Both the position numbers and the translations under genes were made by a program. DNA of 64,000 nucleotides. Source: Pseudomethylobacillus aquaticus (GTDB lineage: Bacteria; Pseudomonadota; Gammaproteobacteria; Burkholderiales; Methylophilaceae). The DNA is taken from assembly GCF_003730115.1 (NCBI RefSeq), contig NZ_RJVP01000002.1, positions 483,230 through 547,229 on the forward strand, written 5' to 3'. The first letter of the stretch is position 1, and every line of letters starts with the position of its first letter. The notes beneath the pieces are model-generated. The model saw nothing but the letters and a program-made list of their open reading frames with translations, was not told the origin of the DNA and did no database searches. This document shows, in pieces, positions 21,875-30,903 of the stretch.

Positions 21875-22549
21875 TCAGGCCTTGATGTTGCGTAGCCGTC
21901 TTAGCGGGAATACGCTTTCTTTCTTGGCATCGATACGATTGACGAAAAACACTTGTGCCAGACGGCTGTCCTGCAGCGTCTTGCCAAAGAAGCGATTGGC
22001 GGCATGGAAGGTATCACCCTCGTAAACGATCAGGGAGTTGTACACATTGTTCACTCGCACTGTTTCGTCGAACATGCGGTGATAATCTTCCCGCATCACC
22101 TTGTGTTTCTGGCGGAACAGGGTGTCATTTTCCTTGATCGCCTGCGCATAAGCGGCTTCATCGAAATGCTGGTTCTTTTTGAACAGCGAGGTGCCGGAGT
22201 CGGGCCCGGGTTCGGGGTTGAGGTAAAGCACAGCGGCCAGAATGGTGTTGTTGTCGGTGTGGATCACGCCACGGCCATACTCCTCGGTTACGCTCTGAAA
22301 GCTGGTGGAGATCAGCCAGCGCATGTGGTCGAGTTCCGGATTATGGAACAGGGAGATCAGCTTGGTGCTGACTTTCTCGAACAGTTTGCGGTCCAGGTCC
22401 AGCAGCTCTTTGGTGCGCGAGCCTGGAAACACATAATTGATGTTGGGGATCTCGTGGCAGAACTTGTAGTCCTGTGCCAGTGCGAATTTGCGTATCGCAT
22501 CCGGGTCTTCATAAAAGTTCTCTACCACGGTCACTGGATAGTAGTTCAT
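21875..22549 (-). CDS. Putative 2OG-Fe(II) oxygenase-like protein (DUF6445-type), function unknown
   Basis: A 224-residue cytoplasmic protein. The core has IHTDNNTILAAVLYLNP (His-x-Asp near residue 98), GTSLFKKN (near 120), then a distal His-Ala-Ala-Asn-Arg segment in YEGDTFHAANRFFG (near 185). That pattern (HxD, distal His, nearby Arg) suits the Fe(II)/2-oxoglutarate dioxygenase fold, and the layout resembles the family I recall as DUF6445; both points need a profile search. It stands alone between adk and leuS on the opposite strand. No substrate can be proposed from context. Confidence 0.7.
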   Translation of the reverse strand: MNYYPVTVVENFYEDPDAIRKFALAQDYKFCHEIPNINYVFPGSRTKELLDLDRKLFEKVSTKLISLFHNPELDHMRWLISTSFQSVTEEYGRGVIHTDNNTILAAVLYLNPEPGPDSGTSLFKKNQHFDEAAYAQAIKENDTLFRQKHKVMREDYHRMFDETVRVNNVYNSLIVYEGDTFHAANRFFGKTLQDSRLAQVFFVNRIDAKKESVFPLRRLRNIKA

Positions 22550-22660
22550 CGGCGGTTCTCGGCTGTTGATGCGTGTGCAGACCAGACTATAACGAGCTAA
22601 TCCGCCCTTGGGTAGCTCTCTGCCACAGCATGTGGGAAAACACCGGCTCAGCCTTCGCGG

Positions 22661-22666
22661 TATAAT
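22661..22666 (+). promoter_or_regulatory. Possible -10 element upstream of leuS
   Basis: TATAAT, 38 bases before the leuS ATG, in the gap between the divergent oxygenase-like gene and leuS. No good -35 is present at 16-18 bases spacing, so this is a weak call. Confidence 0.3.
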
Positions 22667-22703
22667 CGTTTTTCCATTGAAAACTCAAGAATCCAAGCCC
22701 GCC

Positions 22704-25436
22704 ATGCAGCCGCAGTATCCTTTCCAAGAGATCGAACACGCCACCCAGCAAGGCTGGGCGACCAAGCAGACCTTCCGCGCCGTTGCCGACAGCAGCAAGC
22801 CCAAGTACTACTGCCTTTCCATGTTCCCCTACCCCAGCGGCAAGCTGCACATGGGCCATGTGCGCAACTACACCATCGGTGACGTGCTGACGCGCTATCA
22901 CCGCATGAAGGGCTACAACGTGCTGCAACCCATGGGTTGGGATGCGTTCGGCTTGCCCGCAGAGAATGCGGCGATCCAGAACAAGGTGCCGCCAGCCAAG
23001 TGGACTTATGACAACATCGCTTACATGAAGAAACAGCTGCAGTCGCTGGGCTTTGCCATCGACTGGAGCCGCGAACTGGCCACCTGCCAGCCCGAGTATT
23101 ACAAATGGAACCAGTGGCTGTTCCTGCGCATGCTGGAAAAGGGCATCGCCTACAAGAAGACGCAGGTGGTGAACTGGGACCCGGTCGATCAGACCGTGCT
23201 GGCCAACGAGCAGGTCATCGACGGCCGTGGCTGGCGTACCGGCGCACTGGTGGAAAAGCGCGAGATCCCCGGCTATTACTTCAATATCACCGGCTATGCC
23301 CAGCAATTGCTAGATGACCTGGACAAGCTGCCGGGCTGGCCGGAGCGCGTCAAGACCATGCAGGCCAACTGGATAGGCAAGAGCACAGGTGTACGTTTTG
23401 CATTCACGCATGCTATTCAGGATGCGAGCGGCCAACTGATCGATGATGGCAAGTTGTGGGTGTTCACCACACGTGCCGACACCATCATGGGCGTGACCTT
23501 CTGCGCCGTGGCAGCCGAGCATCCGCTGGCGACACTCGCCGCGGGTTCGAATCCCGCCCTTTCCGCCTTCATCGACAAGTGCAAGCAGGGCTCGGTGATG
23601 GAAGCCGACATGGCCACCATGGAAAAAGAAGGCATGGACACCGGCCTGACCGTGACCCATCCGCTGACCGGTGAGCAGGTGCCGGTCTGGGTGGGTAACT
23701 ATGTGCTGATGACCTACGGTGAAGGTGCCGTGATGGCCGTGCCTGCGCATGATGAGCGGGATTTTGCCTTTGCGAAAAAGTATCACCTTCCCATCAAACA
23801 GAGCGTTGCGGAGAAGGGGGAAGGGGGAATTGAGAAGGGCTACGCGATTGAGGCCTGGCAGGAATGGTATGCAAGCAAGTCAGGATACTGCTGCAATTCC
23901 GGCAAATATGATGGTCTGAGCTACGAAGCTGCGGTGGATGCCATCGCGGCCGACCTCCACGCCAAGGGTCTGGGCGACAAGCAGATCAACTGGCGTCTGC
24001 GCGACTGGGGCGTGTCACGTCAACGCTACTGGGGTTGCCCCATCCCCATCATCCACTGCGACAGTTGCGGGGATGTGCCGGTACCAGACGATCAGTTGCC
24101 AGTGAAACTGCCTGAGGATTGCGTCCCGGACGGTTCTGGAAATCCGCTCAACAAGCGCGAGGATTTCCTCAACTGTGCCTGCCCAAAATGCGGCGCACCA
24201 GCCAAGCGCGAGACCGACACCATGGATACCTTCGTGGACTCCAGCTGGTATTACGCGCGCTATGCCACCAGCACGGTAGCCAGTGGTTTCAACCCGGATG
24301 TCATGGTGGATGCCGAAACCAATCACTGGATGCCGGTCGATCAGTACATAGGCGGTATCGAACATGCCATCCTGCACCTGCTGTATTCGCGCTTTTGGTG
24401 GAAGGTGATGGGGGATGTAGGCTTGCTGTCCTCGGCAACACCGCGATTCGCCCGCGATGATGTTTGCCGCGAACCGTTTGCCAACCTGTTGACCCAGGGC
24501 ATGGTGCTCAACCACATCTTCTCGCGCCGCACTGACAAGGGCGGTATCCAGTATTACGCGCCGGAGGAAGTGACCCTGGTGCATGACGCTGCCGGCAAGC
24601 TCACTGGTGCTACGCTCAACGCGGACGGCCTGCCTGTCGATTTTCAGGGCATGGGCACCATGTCCAAATCCAAGCGTAATGGCGTGGACCCGCAAGCCCT
24701 CATCGAACAATATGGCGCGGATACCGCGCGTTTCTTCATGATGTTCGCCGCCCCCCCCGAGCAGACGCTGGAGTGGTCTGATGCTGGTGTTGATGGGGCG
24801 CACCGATTTTTGAAGAGGCTTTGGTCTTTTGCTTATGAAAATAGTGAAGCTATTAAGGCAATAACATCTCGTGGCCCTGTACTCTTGGAAATTAATAATT
24901 TGTCCGACAGTGCTAAGGCAGCACTTCGAGAATTACATGAGAATCTTAAGCAGGCAAACTTTGATTTAGAACGACACCAATTTAATACGGTGGGTGCAGC
25001 TTGCATGAAGATACTAAACATCCTTCAAAGAATTAATGAACCTGTACTCAAGTCTGGCTATGCGCTATCTATTGATATAAGTCCACGAGCCCTGATTTGG
25101 GCAAATGGTTTATCAATCCTACTAAGAATTTTGTCTCCAATTTGTCCGCATATCACACAAGCACTGTGGGCCGAGCTGGGCTACGGCGACGATATCCTCG
25201 CCGCGGACTGGCCGCAGCCACTGGAGGCGGCGCTGGTGCAGGACGAGATCGAACTGGTGATCCAGGTCAACGGCAAGCTGCGTGGTAGCGTGACGGTAGC
25301 GCGCACACTGGAAAAAGCGGCCATCGAAGCCTTGGCGCTGGAGCAGTCGTGCGTACAGAAATTCCTCGAAGACGGCGCCAGTGTGCGTAAAATCATCGTG
25401 GTACCGAACAAACTGATCAACGTGGTGGTGGGATAG
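22704..25436 (+). CDS. leuS: Leucyl-tRNA synthetase
   Basis: A 910-residue class I synthetase. HIGH appears as HMGH in [11 protein letters not shown], and KMSKS as MSKSK in [13 protein letters not shown]; the editing domain lies between them. The start [12 protein letters not shown] matches the family; the upstream in-frame codons do not. It is longer than the usual ~860-870 residues, with extra sequence near [13 protein letters not shown] and in the anticodon-binding domain. From about 24781 to 25140 the base composition drops to roughly 40% GC (144 of 360 bases by hand) and codon choice changes, then reverts, which suggests a recombined segment. The frame stays intact. Confidence 0.97.
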   Translation: MQPQYPFQEIEHATQQGWATKQTFRAVADSSKPKYYCLSMFPYPSGKLHMGHVRNYTIGDVLTRYHRMKGYNVLQPMGWDAFGLPAENAAIQNKVPPAKWTYDNIAYMKKQLQSLGFAIDWSRELATCQPEYYKWNQWLFLRMLEKGIAYKKTQVVNWDPVDQTVLANEQVIDGRGWRTGALVEKREIPGYYFNITGYAQQLLDDLDKLPGWPERVKTMQANWIGKSTGVRFAFTHAIQDASGQLIDDGKLWVFTTRADTIMGVTFCAVAAEHPLATLAAGSNPALSAFIDKCKQGSVMEADMATMEKEGMDTGLTVTHPLTGEQVPVWVGNYVLMTYGEGAVMAVPAHDERDFAFAKKYHLPIKQSVAEKGEGGIEKGYAIEAWQEWYASKSGYCCNSGKYDGLSYEAAVDAIAADLHAKGLGDKQINWRLRDWGVSRQRYWGCPIPIIHCDSCGDVPVPDDQLPVKLPEDCVPDGSGNPLNKREDFLNCACPKCGAPAKRETDTMDTFVDSSWYYARYATSTVASGFNPDVMVDAETNHWMPVDQYIGGIEHAILHLLYSRFWWKVMGDVGLLSSATPRFARDDVCREPFANLLTQGMVLNHIFSRRTDKGGIQYYAPEEVTLVHDAAGKLTGATLNADGLPVDFQGMGTMSKSKRNGVDPQALIEQYGADTARFFMMFAAPPEQTLEWSDAGVDGAHRFLKRLWSFAYENSEAIKAITSRGPVLLEINNLSDSAKAALRELHENLKQANFDLERHQFNTVGAACMKILNILQRINEPVLKSGYALSIDISPRALIWANGLSILLRILSPICPHITQALWAELGYGDDILAADWPQPLEAALVQDEIELVIQVNGKLRGSVTVARTLEKAAIEALALEQSCVQKFLEDGASVRKIIVVPNKLINVVVG

Positions 25437-25439
25437 CAC

Positions 25440-25967
25440 ATGCATAAACACAGATGGGTTCCTTCGTTCCTGCGTTTCGGGCTGGTGCTCTGCCTGCTGG
25501 CCATGAGCAGTTGTGGCTTCCAGTTGCGCGGTGTCAACGATATCGCCTTCAAAAACCTGTATCTGCAAGGCCAGAATGTGAGTATCGCGCGCGATCTCAA
25601 ACGCTCCTTATTGAGCAATGGTGTTGCCTTGGTGCCCACGCCAGAGCAGGCGGATCTGATGTTGGAGATCCTGAGTGAATCCGCTGAGAAGCGCATTCTG
25701 TCACTGTCCGGCACGGGCCGGGTGCGTGAGTTCGAACTCAACTATCAGGTCAATTTCCGCATCAAGGACCCATCCAATGAGCTGTGGGGCATGCCACAAA
25801 CCATCAGTGGCCGCCGCGACTTCACCTTTGACGATAGCCAGTTGCTGGCCAAGCAGGGCGAAGAGGCGCGACTCAATGATGATATGCGTGCAGATGCGGT
25901 GCGTGAGCTGATGCACGTGCTGTCAGTGCAACGTCCCAAGCCGCGCACCAAGCCACCAGTCGAATAA
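25440..25967 (+). CDS. lptE: LPS-assembly lipoprotein LptE
   Basis: A 175-residue lipoprotein. The signal peptide FGLVLCLLAMSSC ends in a lipobox with the acylated Cys near residue 25, followed by GFQLRG, the hallmark of LptE. It plugs the LptD barrel and binds LPS. It begins 3 bp after the leuS stop and precedes holA, the standard proteobacterial order leuS-lptE-holA. The tail (RPKPRTKPPVE) is basic and proline-rich. Confidence 0.93.
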   Translation: MHKHRWVPSFLRFGLVLCLLAMSSCGFQLRGVNDIAFKNLYLQGQNVSIARDLKRSLLSNGVALVPTPEQADLMLEILSESAEKRILSLSGTGRVREFELNYQVNFRIKDPSNELWGMPQTISGRRDFTFDDSQLLAKQGEEARLNDDMRADAVRELMHVLSVQRPKPRTKPPVE

Positions 25968-25984
25968 CAGCAGCCTAGCTCCTC

Positions 25985-27037
25985 ATGCAGCTTGCGATCA
26001 CCCAGCTTGCACAGCATCTGACTCAAGCGCTAAAGCCACTTTATGTGTTCACGGGTGATGAGCCCTTGAGTCAGCGTGAAGCGCTGGATGCGCTACGTGC
26101 CGCTGCACGAGCTCAAGGCTATGAGGAGCGTCAAAGCCTGGTGGTGGAGCGCAGTTTCAACTGGCAGCAGCTGGCCAGCTACGGTCAGTCCGCGTCCTTG
26201 TTCTCGACCCTGCGTTTGCTGGAGCTGCGTATTCCCAGTGGCAAGCCGGGCGCCGAGGGCAGCAAAGCCTTGCAGCAACTGGCCGCTGCACCGCCGCAGG
26301 AGGTGTGCGTGATCGTATTGCTGCCGCGACTCGATAAGGACGCGCGCAACAGCAGCTGGTATGCGGCCTTGCAGCAAGCCGCTGTCTGTGTGCAGCTGCA
26401 GGAAGTTAGTCTTGCCGCGCTGCCGCAGTGGATCGCGGAGCGTCTCGCGGCACAGCAGCAGCAAGCCGATGGCGATACCTTGCAGTTCCTGGCGCAGCAG
26501 GTGGAAGGCAATCTGCTGGCGGCGCATCAGGAGATCCAGAAGCTGGGCCTGTTGTTCCCAGCCGGACGACTGGACGCAGAAGCCGTACGTGCTGCTGTGC
26601 TGAATGTGTCGCGCTATGACACCTTCCAGCTGGGCGATGCAGTACTGCTTGGCGATGCCGAGCGTACGGTGCGCATCCTGCGCGGCTTGCAGGAAGAGGG
26701 CGCGCAAGCAGTACCGGTGAGCCGTCTGCTTACCGACTGGGTGATACGCCCGCTACTCAAGCTCAAGGAAGCCGAAGCGCAAGGCGAGTCGGCCAATGCC
26801 GCGATGCAGAAAGCCTATATCCGTTTCGACAAGCAGGACCTGTTCCGTCGTGCGGGCAGTCGCCTGAGCCTGCGTCAGCTGCGCGCCGCGCTCAGCAGGC
26901 TGGCCGAGATCGATCAGCTGTCCAAAGGCATAGGCAGCGCTGATGCCTGGCTGGAGATCTCCAGGCTATGCTCCGGCCTGGCGCAGGTTGGGCTCAGGTC
27001 GGCGGGGTCGTCACGTACCGAGCGCCGCACGCGCTGA
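25985..27037 (+). CDS. holA: DNA polymerase III subunit delta
   Basis: A 350-residue clamp-loader subunit that opens the beta sliding clamp. It shows the AAA+-like delta fold, recognisable from LYVFTGDEPLSQREALDALR near the start (GDE motif), the SLFSTLRLLELRIPSGKPG clamp-interaction region near 75, and the C-terminal KAYIRFDKQDLFRRAGSRLS segment. Delta lacks a working ATP site, as expected. It follows lptE by 17 bp. Confidence 0.93.
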   Translation: MQLAITQLAQHLTQALKPLYVFTGDEPLSQREALDALRAAARAQGYEERQSLVVERSFNWQQLASYGQSASLFSTLRLLELRIPSGKPGAEGSKALQQLAAAPPQEVCVIVLLPRLDKDARNSSWYAALQQAAVCVQLQEVSLAALPQWIAERLAAQQQQADGDTLQFLAQQVEGNLLAAHQEIQKLGLLFPAGRLDAEAVRAAVLNVSRYDTFQLGDAVLLGDAERTVRILRGLQEEGAQAVPVSRLLTDWVIRPLLKLKEAEAQGESANAAMQKAYIRFDKQDLFRRAGSRLSLRQLRAALSRLAEIDQLSKGIGSADAWLEISRLCSGLAQVGLRSAGSSRTERRTR

Positions 27038-27042
27038 GTAGC

Positions 27043-27408
27043 ATGTCCGAATTTGTCGATTATCTGCATGAGGTGTTCGTCCGGTTCGGGCCAGTCGAGG
27101 CGCGCAAGATGTTCGGTGGTTACGGGCTCTACCATCAAGGCGTCATGTTCGCGCTGGTTGTAGACGAGCAGCTCTATCTCAAGACCGATGCAGGCAGTGC
27201 CGGGCTTTTTGCCGCTCAGCATCTGGCGCCATTCAGTTATCGCAGGGGCGATAAGACCATCAAAATGTCGTATCATCTTGCTCCGGAACAGATTTATGAC
27301 GACGCGGAGCTGGCGGCCGTTTGGGCTCGCCGTGCGTTTGCCGTGGCCTTGCACAGCAAACGCCGCAATACCGCACACAAAACAGGCAATACAGAAACCA
27401 CATCATGA
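27043..27408 (+). CDS. TfoX N-terminal-domain protein
   Basis: A 121-residue protein that is almost entirely a TfoX/Sxy N-terminal domain: [38 protein letters not shown], and [13 protein letters not shown]. Full-length Sxy/TfoX regulates competence with CRP, but stand-alone N-domains have no proven role. ATG 27043 lies 5 bp after the holA stop; the upstream open frame overlaps holA and is spurious. Its stop overlaps the proA ATG (ATGA), so proA translation may be coupled to it. Confidence 0.85.
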   Translation: MSEFVDYLHEVFVRFGPVEARKMFGGYGLYHQGVMFALVVDEQLYLKTDAGSAGLFAAQHLAPFSYRRGDKTIKMSYHLAPEQIYDDAELAAVWARRAFAVALHSKRRNTAHKTGNTETTS

Positions 27409-28664
27409 GTGATATCAAACGTTATATGCAGCAGCTGGGTCAGCAAGCGCGTGCGGCTTCGCGTCTGATGGCCAAGGCCGATAGCCATGCCAAGAACCTG
27501 GCCTTGCTCAACATCGCCCATGCCATCCGGCGCGACAAGCAGGCCTTGCTGGCGGCGAATCAGGCCGACCTGGAGGCGGCACGTGCCGCAGGCATGGAAG
27601 CGGCCATGCTGGACCGTCTGGCGCTCAGTGAAAAATCCATCGCCACCATGGCCGAAGGCCTGGAGCAGATCGCCGCACTGGCGGACCCCATCGGTGAGAT
27701 CTCGGACATGAAATACCGTCCGACCGGTATTCAGGTCGGACGCATGCGCGTGCCTTTGGGTGTGATCGGCATCATTTATGAAGCACGGCCCAATGTCACC
27801 GTGGATGCCGCAGGCCTGTGCATCAAATCCGGTAATGCGGCCATCCTGCGTGGCGGCTCTGAAGCTATCCGCTGTAATCAGGCGCTGGCGGCACTGGTGC
27901 ATGAAGGTCTGGCGGCAGCAGGTTTGCCCAAGGCAGCGGTGCAGGTGGTGGACACCACGGATCGCGCAGCGGTGGGTGAGCTGATCACCATGAAGCAATA
28001 TGTGGATGTCATCGTGCCACGTGGTGGCAAAGGCCTGATCGCACGCATCTCGGAGGAGGCGCGTATCCCGGTGATCAAGCATCTCGATGGTAACTGCCAT
28101 GTCTATGTGGATGATGAGGCGGATGCCGTCAAGGCGCTGCGTATCCTGGAGAACTCCAAGGCCCAGCGTCTGGGCACCTGTAACACGGCAGAATCGTTGT
28201 TGGTGGCACGCAGTGTCGCTGCGGCACAATTACCGGCGCTGGCCGCCATGCTGACGGCCAGGGGCATCGAGATCCGCGGCTGTGCCGAGACGCAGGCGCT
28301 GGTGGCGAACGCCAAGCCAGCGACAGAGGAAGACCATTACACCGAATATCTGGATGCCATCATCTCGGTGAAGGTGGTGGCTGGGCTGGATGAAGCCATC
28401 GAGCACATCAACCAGCATTCCTCCCAGCATACCGAGGCTATCGTCACGGAGAACTACACCAAGGCGCGGCGTTTCCTGCGCGAGGTGGATTCCAGCTCGG
28501 TGATGGTGAACGCCTCAACACGGTTTGCTGATGGTTTCGAGTATGGTCTGGGGGCCGAGATCGGCATCTCCACGGACAAGCTGCATGCGCGCGGCCCGGT
28601 CGGTCTGGAAGGGCTGACCAGCCTCAAGTACATCGTGCTCGGTGACGGGCAGGTGCGCGGCTGA
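27405..28664 (+). CDS. proA: Gamma-glutamyl phosphate reductase
   Basis: A 419-residue aldehyde-dehydrogenase-fold enzyme, the second step of proline synthesis. Signatures: [20 protein letters not shown] near 105, [13 protein letters not shown] near 135, and the catalytic Cys in [13 protein letters not shown] near 250, with [26 protein letters not shown] near 365. ATG 27405 overlaps the previous stop; earlier in-frame codons are shadows. proB is not in the window. Confidence 0.96.
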   Translation: MSDIKRYMQQLGQQARAASRLMAKADSHAKNLALLNIAHAIRRDKQALLAANQADLEAARAAGMEAAMLDRLALSEKSIATMAEGLEQIAALADPIGEISDMKYRPTGIQVGRMRVPLGVIGIIYEARPNVTVDAAGLCIKSGNAAILRGGSEAIRCNQALAALVHEGLAAAGLPKAAVQVVDTTDRAAVGELITMKQYVDVIVPRGGKGLIARISEEARIPVIKHLDGNCHVYVDDEADAVKALRILENSKAQRLGTCNTAESLLVARSVAAAQLPALAAMLTARGIEIRGCAETQALVANAKPATEEDHYTEYLDAIISVKVVAGLDEAIEHINQHSSQHTEAIVTENYTKARRFLREVDSSSVMVNASTRFADGFEYGLGAEIGISTDKLHARGPVGLEGLTSLKYIVLGDGQVRG

Positions 28665-28695
28665 GCTTGCTGCTGCCAGGCAGGTTGATCAGGTC

Positions 28696-29340
28696 ATGAT
28701 AGGCCTGCTGGGCGGTACTTTCGACCCTATCCATCTCGGGCACCTGCGTCTTGCGCAGGCGCTGAGTGCCGCGCTGAAGCTGAGCATGGTGAGATTCATT
28801 CCGGCGGCCGTGCCGCCACATCGCCCACAGCCGCAGGCTAGCGCCCATCAGCGTGCTCACATGGTCAGCCTTGCCATCGCAGCCTGTCCGGAGTTCATGC
28901 TGGACACGCGTGAATTGCAACGTGACGGGCCATCGTACACAGTGAATACCTTGCAGGCGCTACGCGCAGAACTTGGTCAGCATGTTTCTTTGTGTCTGCT
29001 GTTGGGCCAGGATGCCTTTGCAGGCTTGGCCGGCTGGCATCACTGGCAGACCTTGCTGGAGTATGGTCATATCGTGATTGCCACGCGTCCTGACAGTGCA
29101 ACCCATGACTACAGCGCAAAACTTCAGCGCTGGCATGACGCGCATCATGTCAGCGCGCTTGAATTGTTGCATGAGCAGCCAGCAGGCTGCATCTATCATC
29201 AGGCCATCCCCGCCTTGCCTGTTTCTGCAACAGCGATCCGGGCTGCTCTGGCCAAGGGCGAAGCTGTAGACGCCTGCTTGTCCGGTGCCGTGCTGGACTA
29301 CATACGCGCCGAGCAACTCTACCTAAACCGACCTTGTTGA
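28696..29340 (+). CDS. nadD: Nicotinate-nucleotide adenylyltransferase
   Basis: A 214-residue enzyme that adenylates nicotinate mononucleotide in NAD synthesis. The N-terminal GLLGGTFDPIHLGHLRLA (GGTFDPIHxGH) and the C-terminal PVSATAIRAALAKG (SxTxxR type) are both intact. The proposed ATG is 31 bp after proA and its SD is weak. The usual followers rsfS and rlmH are missing; the next gene is convergent. Confidence 0.94.
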   Translation: MIGLLGGTFDPIHLGHLRLAQALSAALKLSMVRFIPAAVPPHRPQPQASAHQRAHMVSLAIAACPEFMLDTRELQRDGPSYTVNTLQALRAELGQHVSLCLLLGQDAFAGLAGWHHWQTLLEYGHIVIATRPDSATHDYSAKLQRWHDAHHVSALELLHEQPAGCIYHQAIPALPVSATAIRAALAKGEAVDACLSGAVLDYIRAEQLYLNRPC

Positions 29341-29359
29341 TCCCCGGTTAGTTACAGAC

Positions 29360-30019
29360 TCAGCTGCCGAGCACGCGCTGCAGAAAGTGCCGTATATCGT
29401 CCAGTTGAGGCCTGCACAAACTGTGTGCCATGGGATATTCCTGCCATTCCAGTGCGCAGCCCAGCGCACGTAAGGCATCAGCAGAGGCTTCTGCACGTGC
29501 CAGTGTGATCACCTCGTCATACGTTCCATGGGCCATATAGATCGGTGTGACGCGGCCAGCTGCAGTGGTTTCGGCGCTGGCCTTGTCAGCCAAGGGCAGG
29601 TAGGTGGACAAGGCCATCACGCCTGCTAACGGTTTGGTTTGCCGCAAGGCGGTATGCAGGGCGATCGCGCCACCTTGTGAAAAGCCCGCCAGTACGATGC
29701 GCTGGACCCCATGGGCATATTCACGTTCTATCAGCGCGTTGATCTGGCCCGAGGTGGCATGGATGCCGGCCGCATCCTGTGGCGTGCCGGAGGTCAGCCC
29801 GTACAGGTCATACCAGGCCGGCATGACATAGCCATTGTTCATGGTGACCGGGCGCTTGGGGGCATGCGGGAGGACGAAACGTACTTCTGGCATGTCCAGT
29901 TGTTCGACCACCGGGGCGAAGTCATTGCCATCTGCGCCCAGGCCATGCAGCCAGATGACGCTGTTGGTGCTTTTCTGCGCACCAAGTTCCAGGGTGGCGA
30001 GTGTAGAGGTGTCAGCCAA
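29360..30019 (-). CDS. Carboxylesterase / phospholipase (abhydrolase_2 family)
   Basis: A 219-residue alpha/beta hydrolase of the carboxylesterase II type. The triad is Ser in LAGFSQGGAIAL (near 115), Asp in MAHGTYDEVI (near 170) and His in YPMAHSLC (near 200). WLHGLGADGNDFAPVV near residue 25 is typical of the family. The start codon is TTG (30017-30019), supported by GGAG 7 bases upstream and by the lack of any ATG. The TTG overlaps the end of a 33-codon membrane-peptide ORF, so its translation may be coupled. Substrate unknown. Confidence 0.87.
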   Translation of the reverse strand: MADTSTLATLELGAQKSTNSVIWLHGLGADGNDFAPVVEQLDMPEVRFVLPHAPKRPVTMNNGYVMPAWYDLYGLTSGTPQDAAGIHATSGQINALIEREYAHGVQRIVLAGFSQGGAIALHTALRQTKPLAGVMALSTYLPLADKASAETTAAGRVTPIYMAHGTYDEVITLARAEASADALRALGCALEWQEYPMAHSLCRPQLDDIRHFLQRVLGS

Positions 30020-30113
30020 AGAAGTACTCCAGAACGATGCCAGCGAGGACGACCAGTAGCAGCAACGGGATCAGGCTGATGCGATCGAGGAATTGCTTGA
30101 TGTGAGTGAGCAT
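30012..30113 (-). CDS. Putative 33-residue single-span membrane peptide
   Basis: An ATG-started ORF of 33 codons: a basic/amphipathic start (MLTHIKQFLDRIS), a hydrophobic span (LIPLLLLVVLAGIVL) and the end EYFFG. One transmembrane helix is predicted by eye, probably N-in because of Lys6 and Arg11. Its stop overlaps the region of the esterase TTG start, so the two genes share 8 bases. It has no good SD site, and I do not recognise a family. It could be a real small inner-membrane protein or a leader ORF coupling esterase translation. Confidence 0.45.
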   Translation of the reverse strand: MLTHIKQFLDRISLIPLLLLVVLAGIVLEYFFG

Positions 30114-30168
30114 GGCGGCCAATAAAAAAAGAGTCTGTGACGCTAAGCGTCATTGCAGTTGGATGATA

Positions 30169-30198
30169 ACAAAAGAGCCTCGTATGAGGCTCTTTTGT
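30169..30198 (-). terminator. Rho-independent terminator after the SRPBCC gene
   Basis: Near-perfect hairpin ACAAAAGAGCCTC-GTAT-GAGGCTCTTTTGT. On the minus strand the stem is followed by its own TTTTGT tract, about 45 bp after the stop of the SRPBCC gene (30242). It is symmetrical and could also work on the plus strand. Confidence 0.8.
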
Positions 30199-30241
30199 CG
30201 TGTGCGCAGGCAGTCGGCGCTGCCCGTGCCATTGCTCCGGC

Positions 30242-30763
30242 TTACTTGCCTTCTGCAACCTTCTTGAGATTGGCCAGGCCAGCGTCATAGACGCCATTCA
30301 CAGCGTTCAGCGCGGAAGCGTCATCCTGACCTGGTGGGATGGGCGGGTTCAGCTTGTACACGCGGTAGAAGCGACCAACCCAGGTGACGGTGCTTTCGCC
30401 AGCGCCAGGACCTGCCTTGACGGTAATGAAGGAGTTGTAGTCCGCGACCGGCAGTACACCTTCGACGATCTCATACTTGAGCTTCATCTCGCCATCGTCG
30501 GCACTACGCAGCTTTTCGTAGATGGTGCCGCCACCCTTGAGGGTCAGCAGGCGGAACGTGTCTTCGCCCTTCTTTTCCAATTTGGTGCTGGCTACAGCTG
30601 GGTGCCAGGCTTGCATGTTGCCGAAATCCTTGACCAGTGCCCACACCTTGGCGGGTTCAGCCTTGATGGTGACCGACTTTTCTACTTTTTGTGGCGATGG
30701 GCCGTGAGCGGCAGCGCTCAGTGGCAGCAGCGCCATGGCCAGTAGTGCAAACAATTTTTTCAT
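30242..30763 (-). CDS. Periplasmic SRPBCC-family protein (MxaD-like)
   Basis: A 173-residue secreted protein: signal peptide MKKLFALLAMALLPLSAAAHG, then a polyketide-cyclase/START-like domain. PAKVWALVKDFGNMQAWHP is the typical helix after the first strand, and GPGAGESTVTWVGRFYRVY lies near 125. The size and periplasmic location resemble MxaD, a methanol-oxidation accessory protein of methylotrophs, but the family is broad and I do not assign that role. SD GGAG lies 8 bases before the ATG. It is downstream of the YVTN propeller gene's convergent side and ends in a strong terminator. Confidence 0.78.
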   Translation of the reverse strand: MKKLFALLAMALLPLSAAAHGPSPQKVEKSVTIKAEPAKVWALVKDFGNMQAWHPAVASTKLEKKGEDTFRLLTLKGGGTIYEKLRSADDGEMKLKYEIVEGVLPVADYNSFITVKAGPGAGESTVTWVGRFYRVYKLNPPIPPGQDDASALNAVNGVYDAGLANLKKVAEGK

Positions 30764-30903
30764 GCGATATTCTCCAAAGTAATTAAAACGCCGAGCTTAC
30801 TACTTCATTCAACGCCGGACCAAGCGATTGGTTACAAAAAGCGAAGAAAAAAGATCTTTCATATCCACCTGCGATGGGCGCTAGCGGTGCGGCTGTCGCG
30901 TGT

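Noticed and set aside
23541..23557. GCGGGTTCGAATCCCGC, an exact tRNA T-arm-like sequence inside leuS.
   Set aside because: It is not part of a cloverleaf and it codes for the family stretch [11 protein letters not shown] in leuS. It looks like chance, or at most an att-like resemblance with no integrated element beside it.
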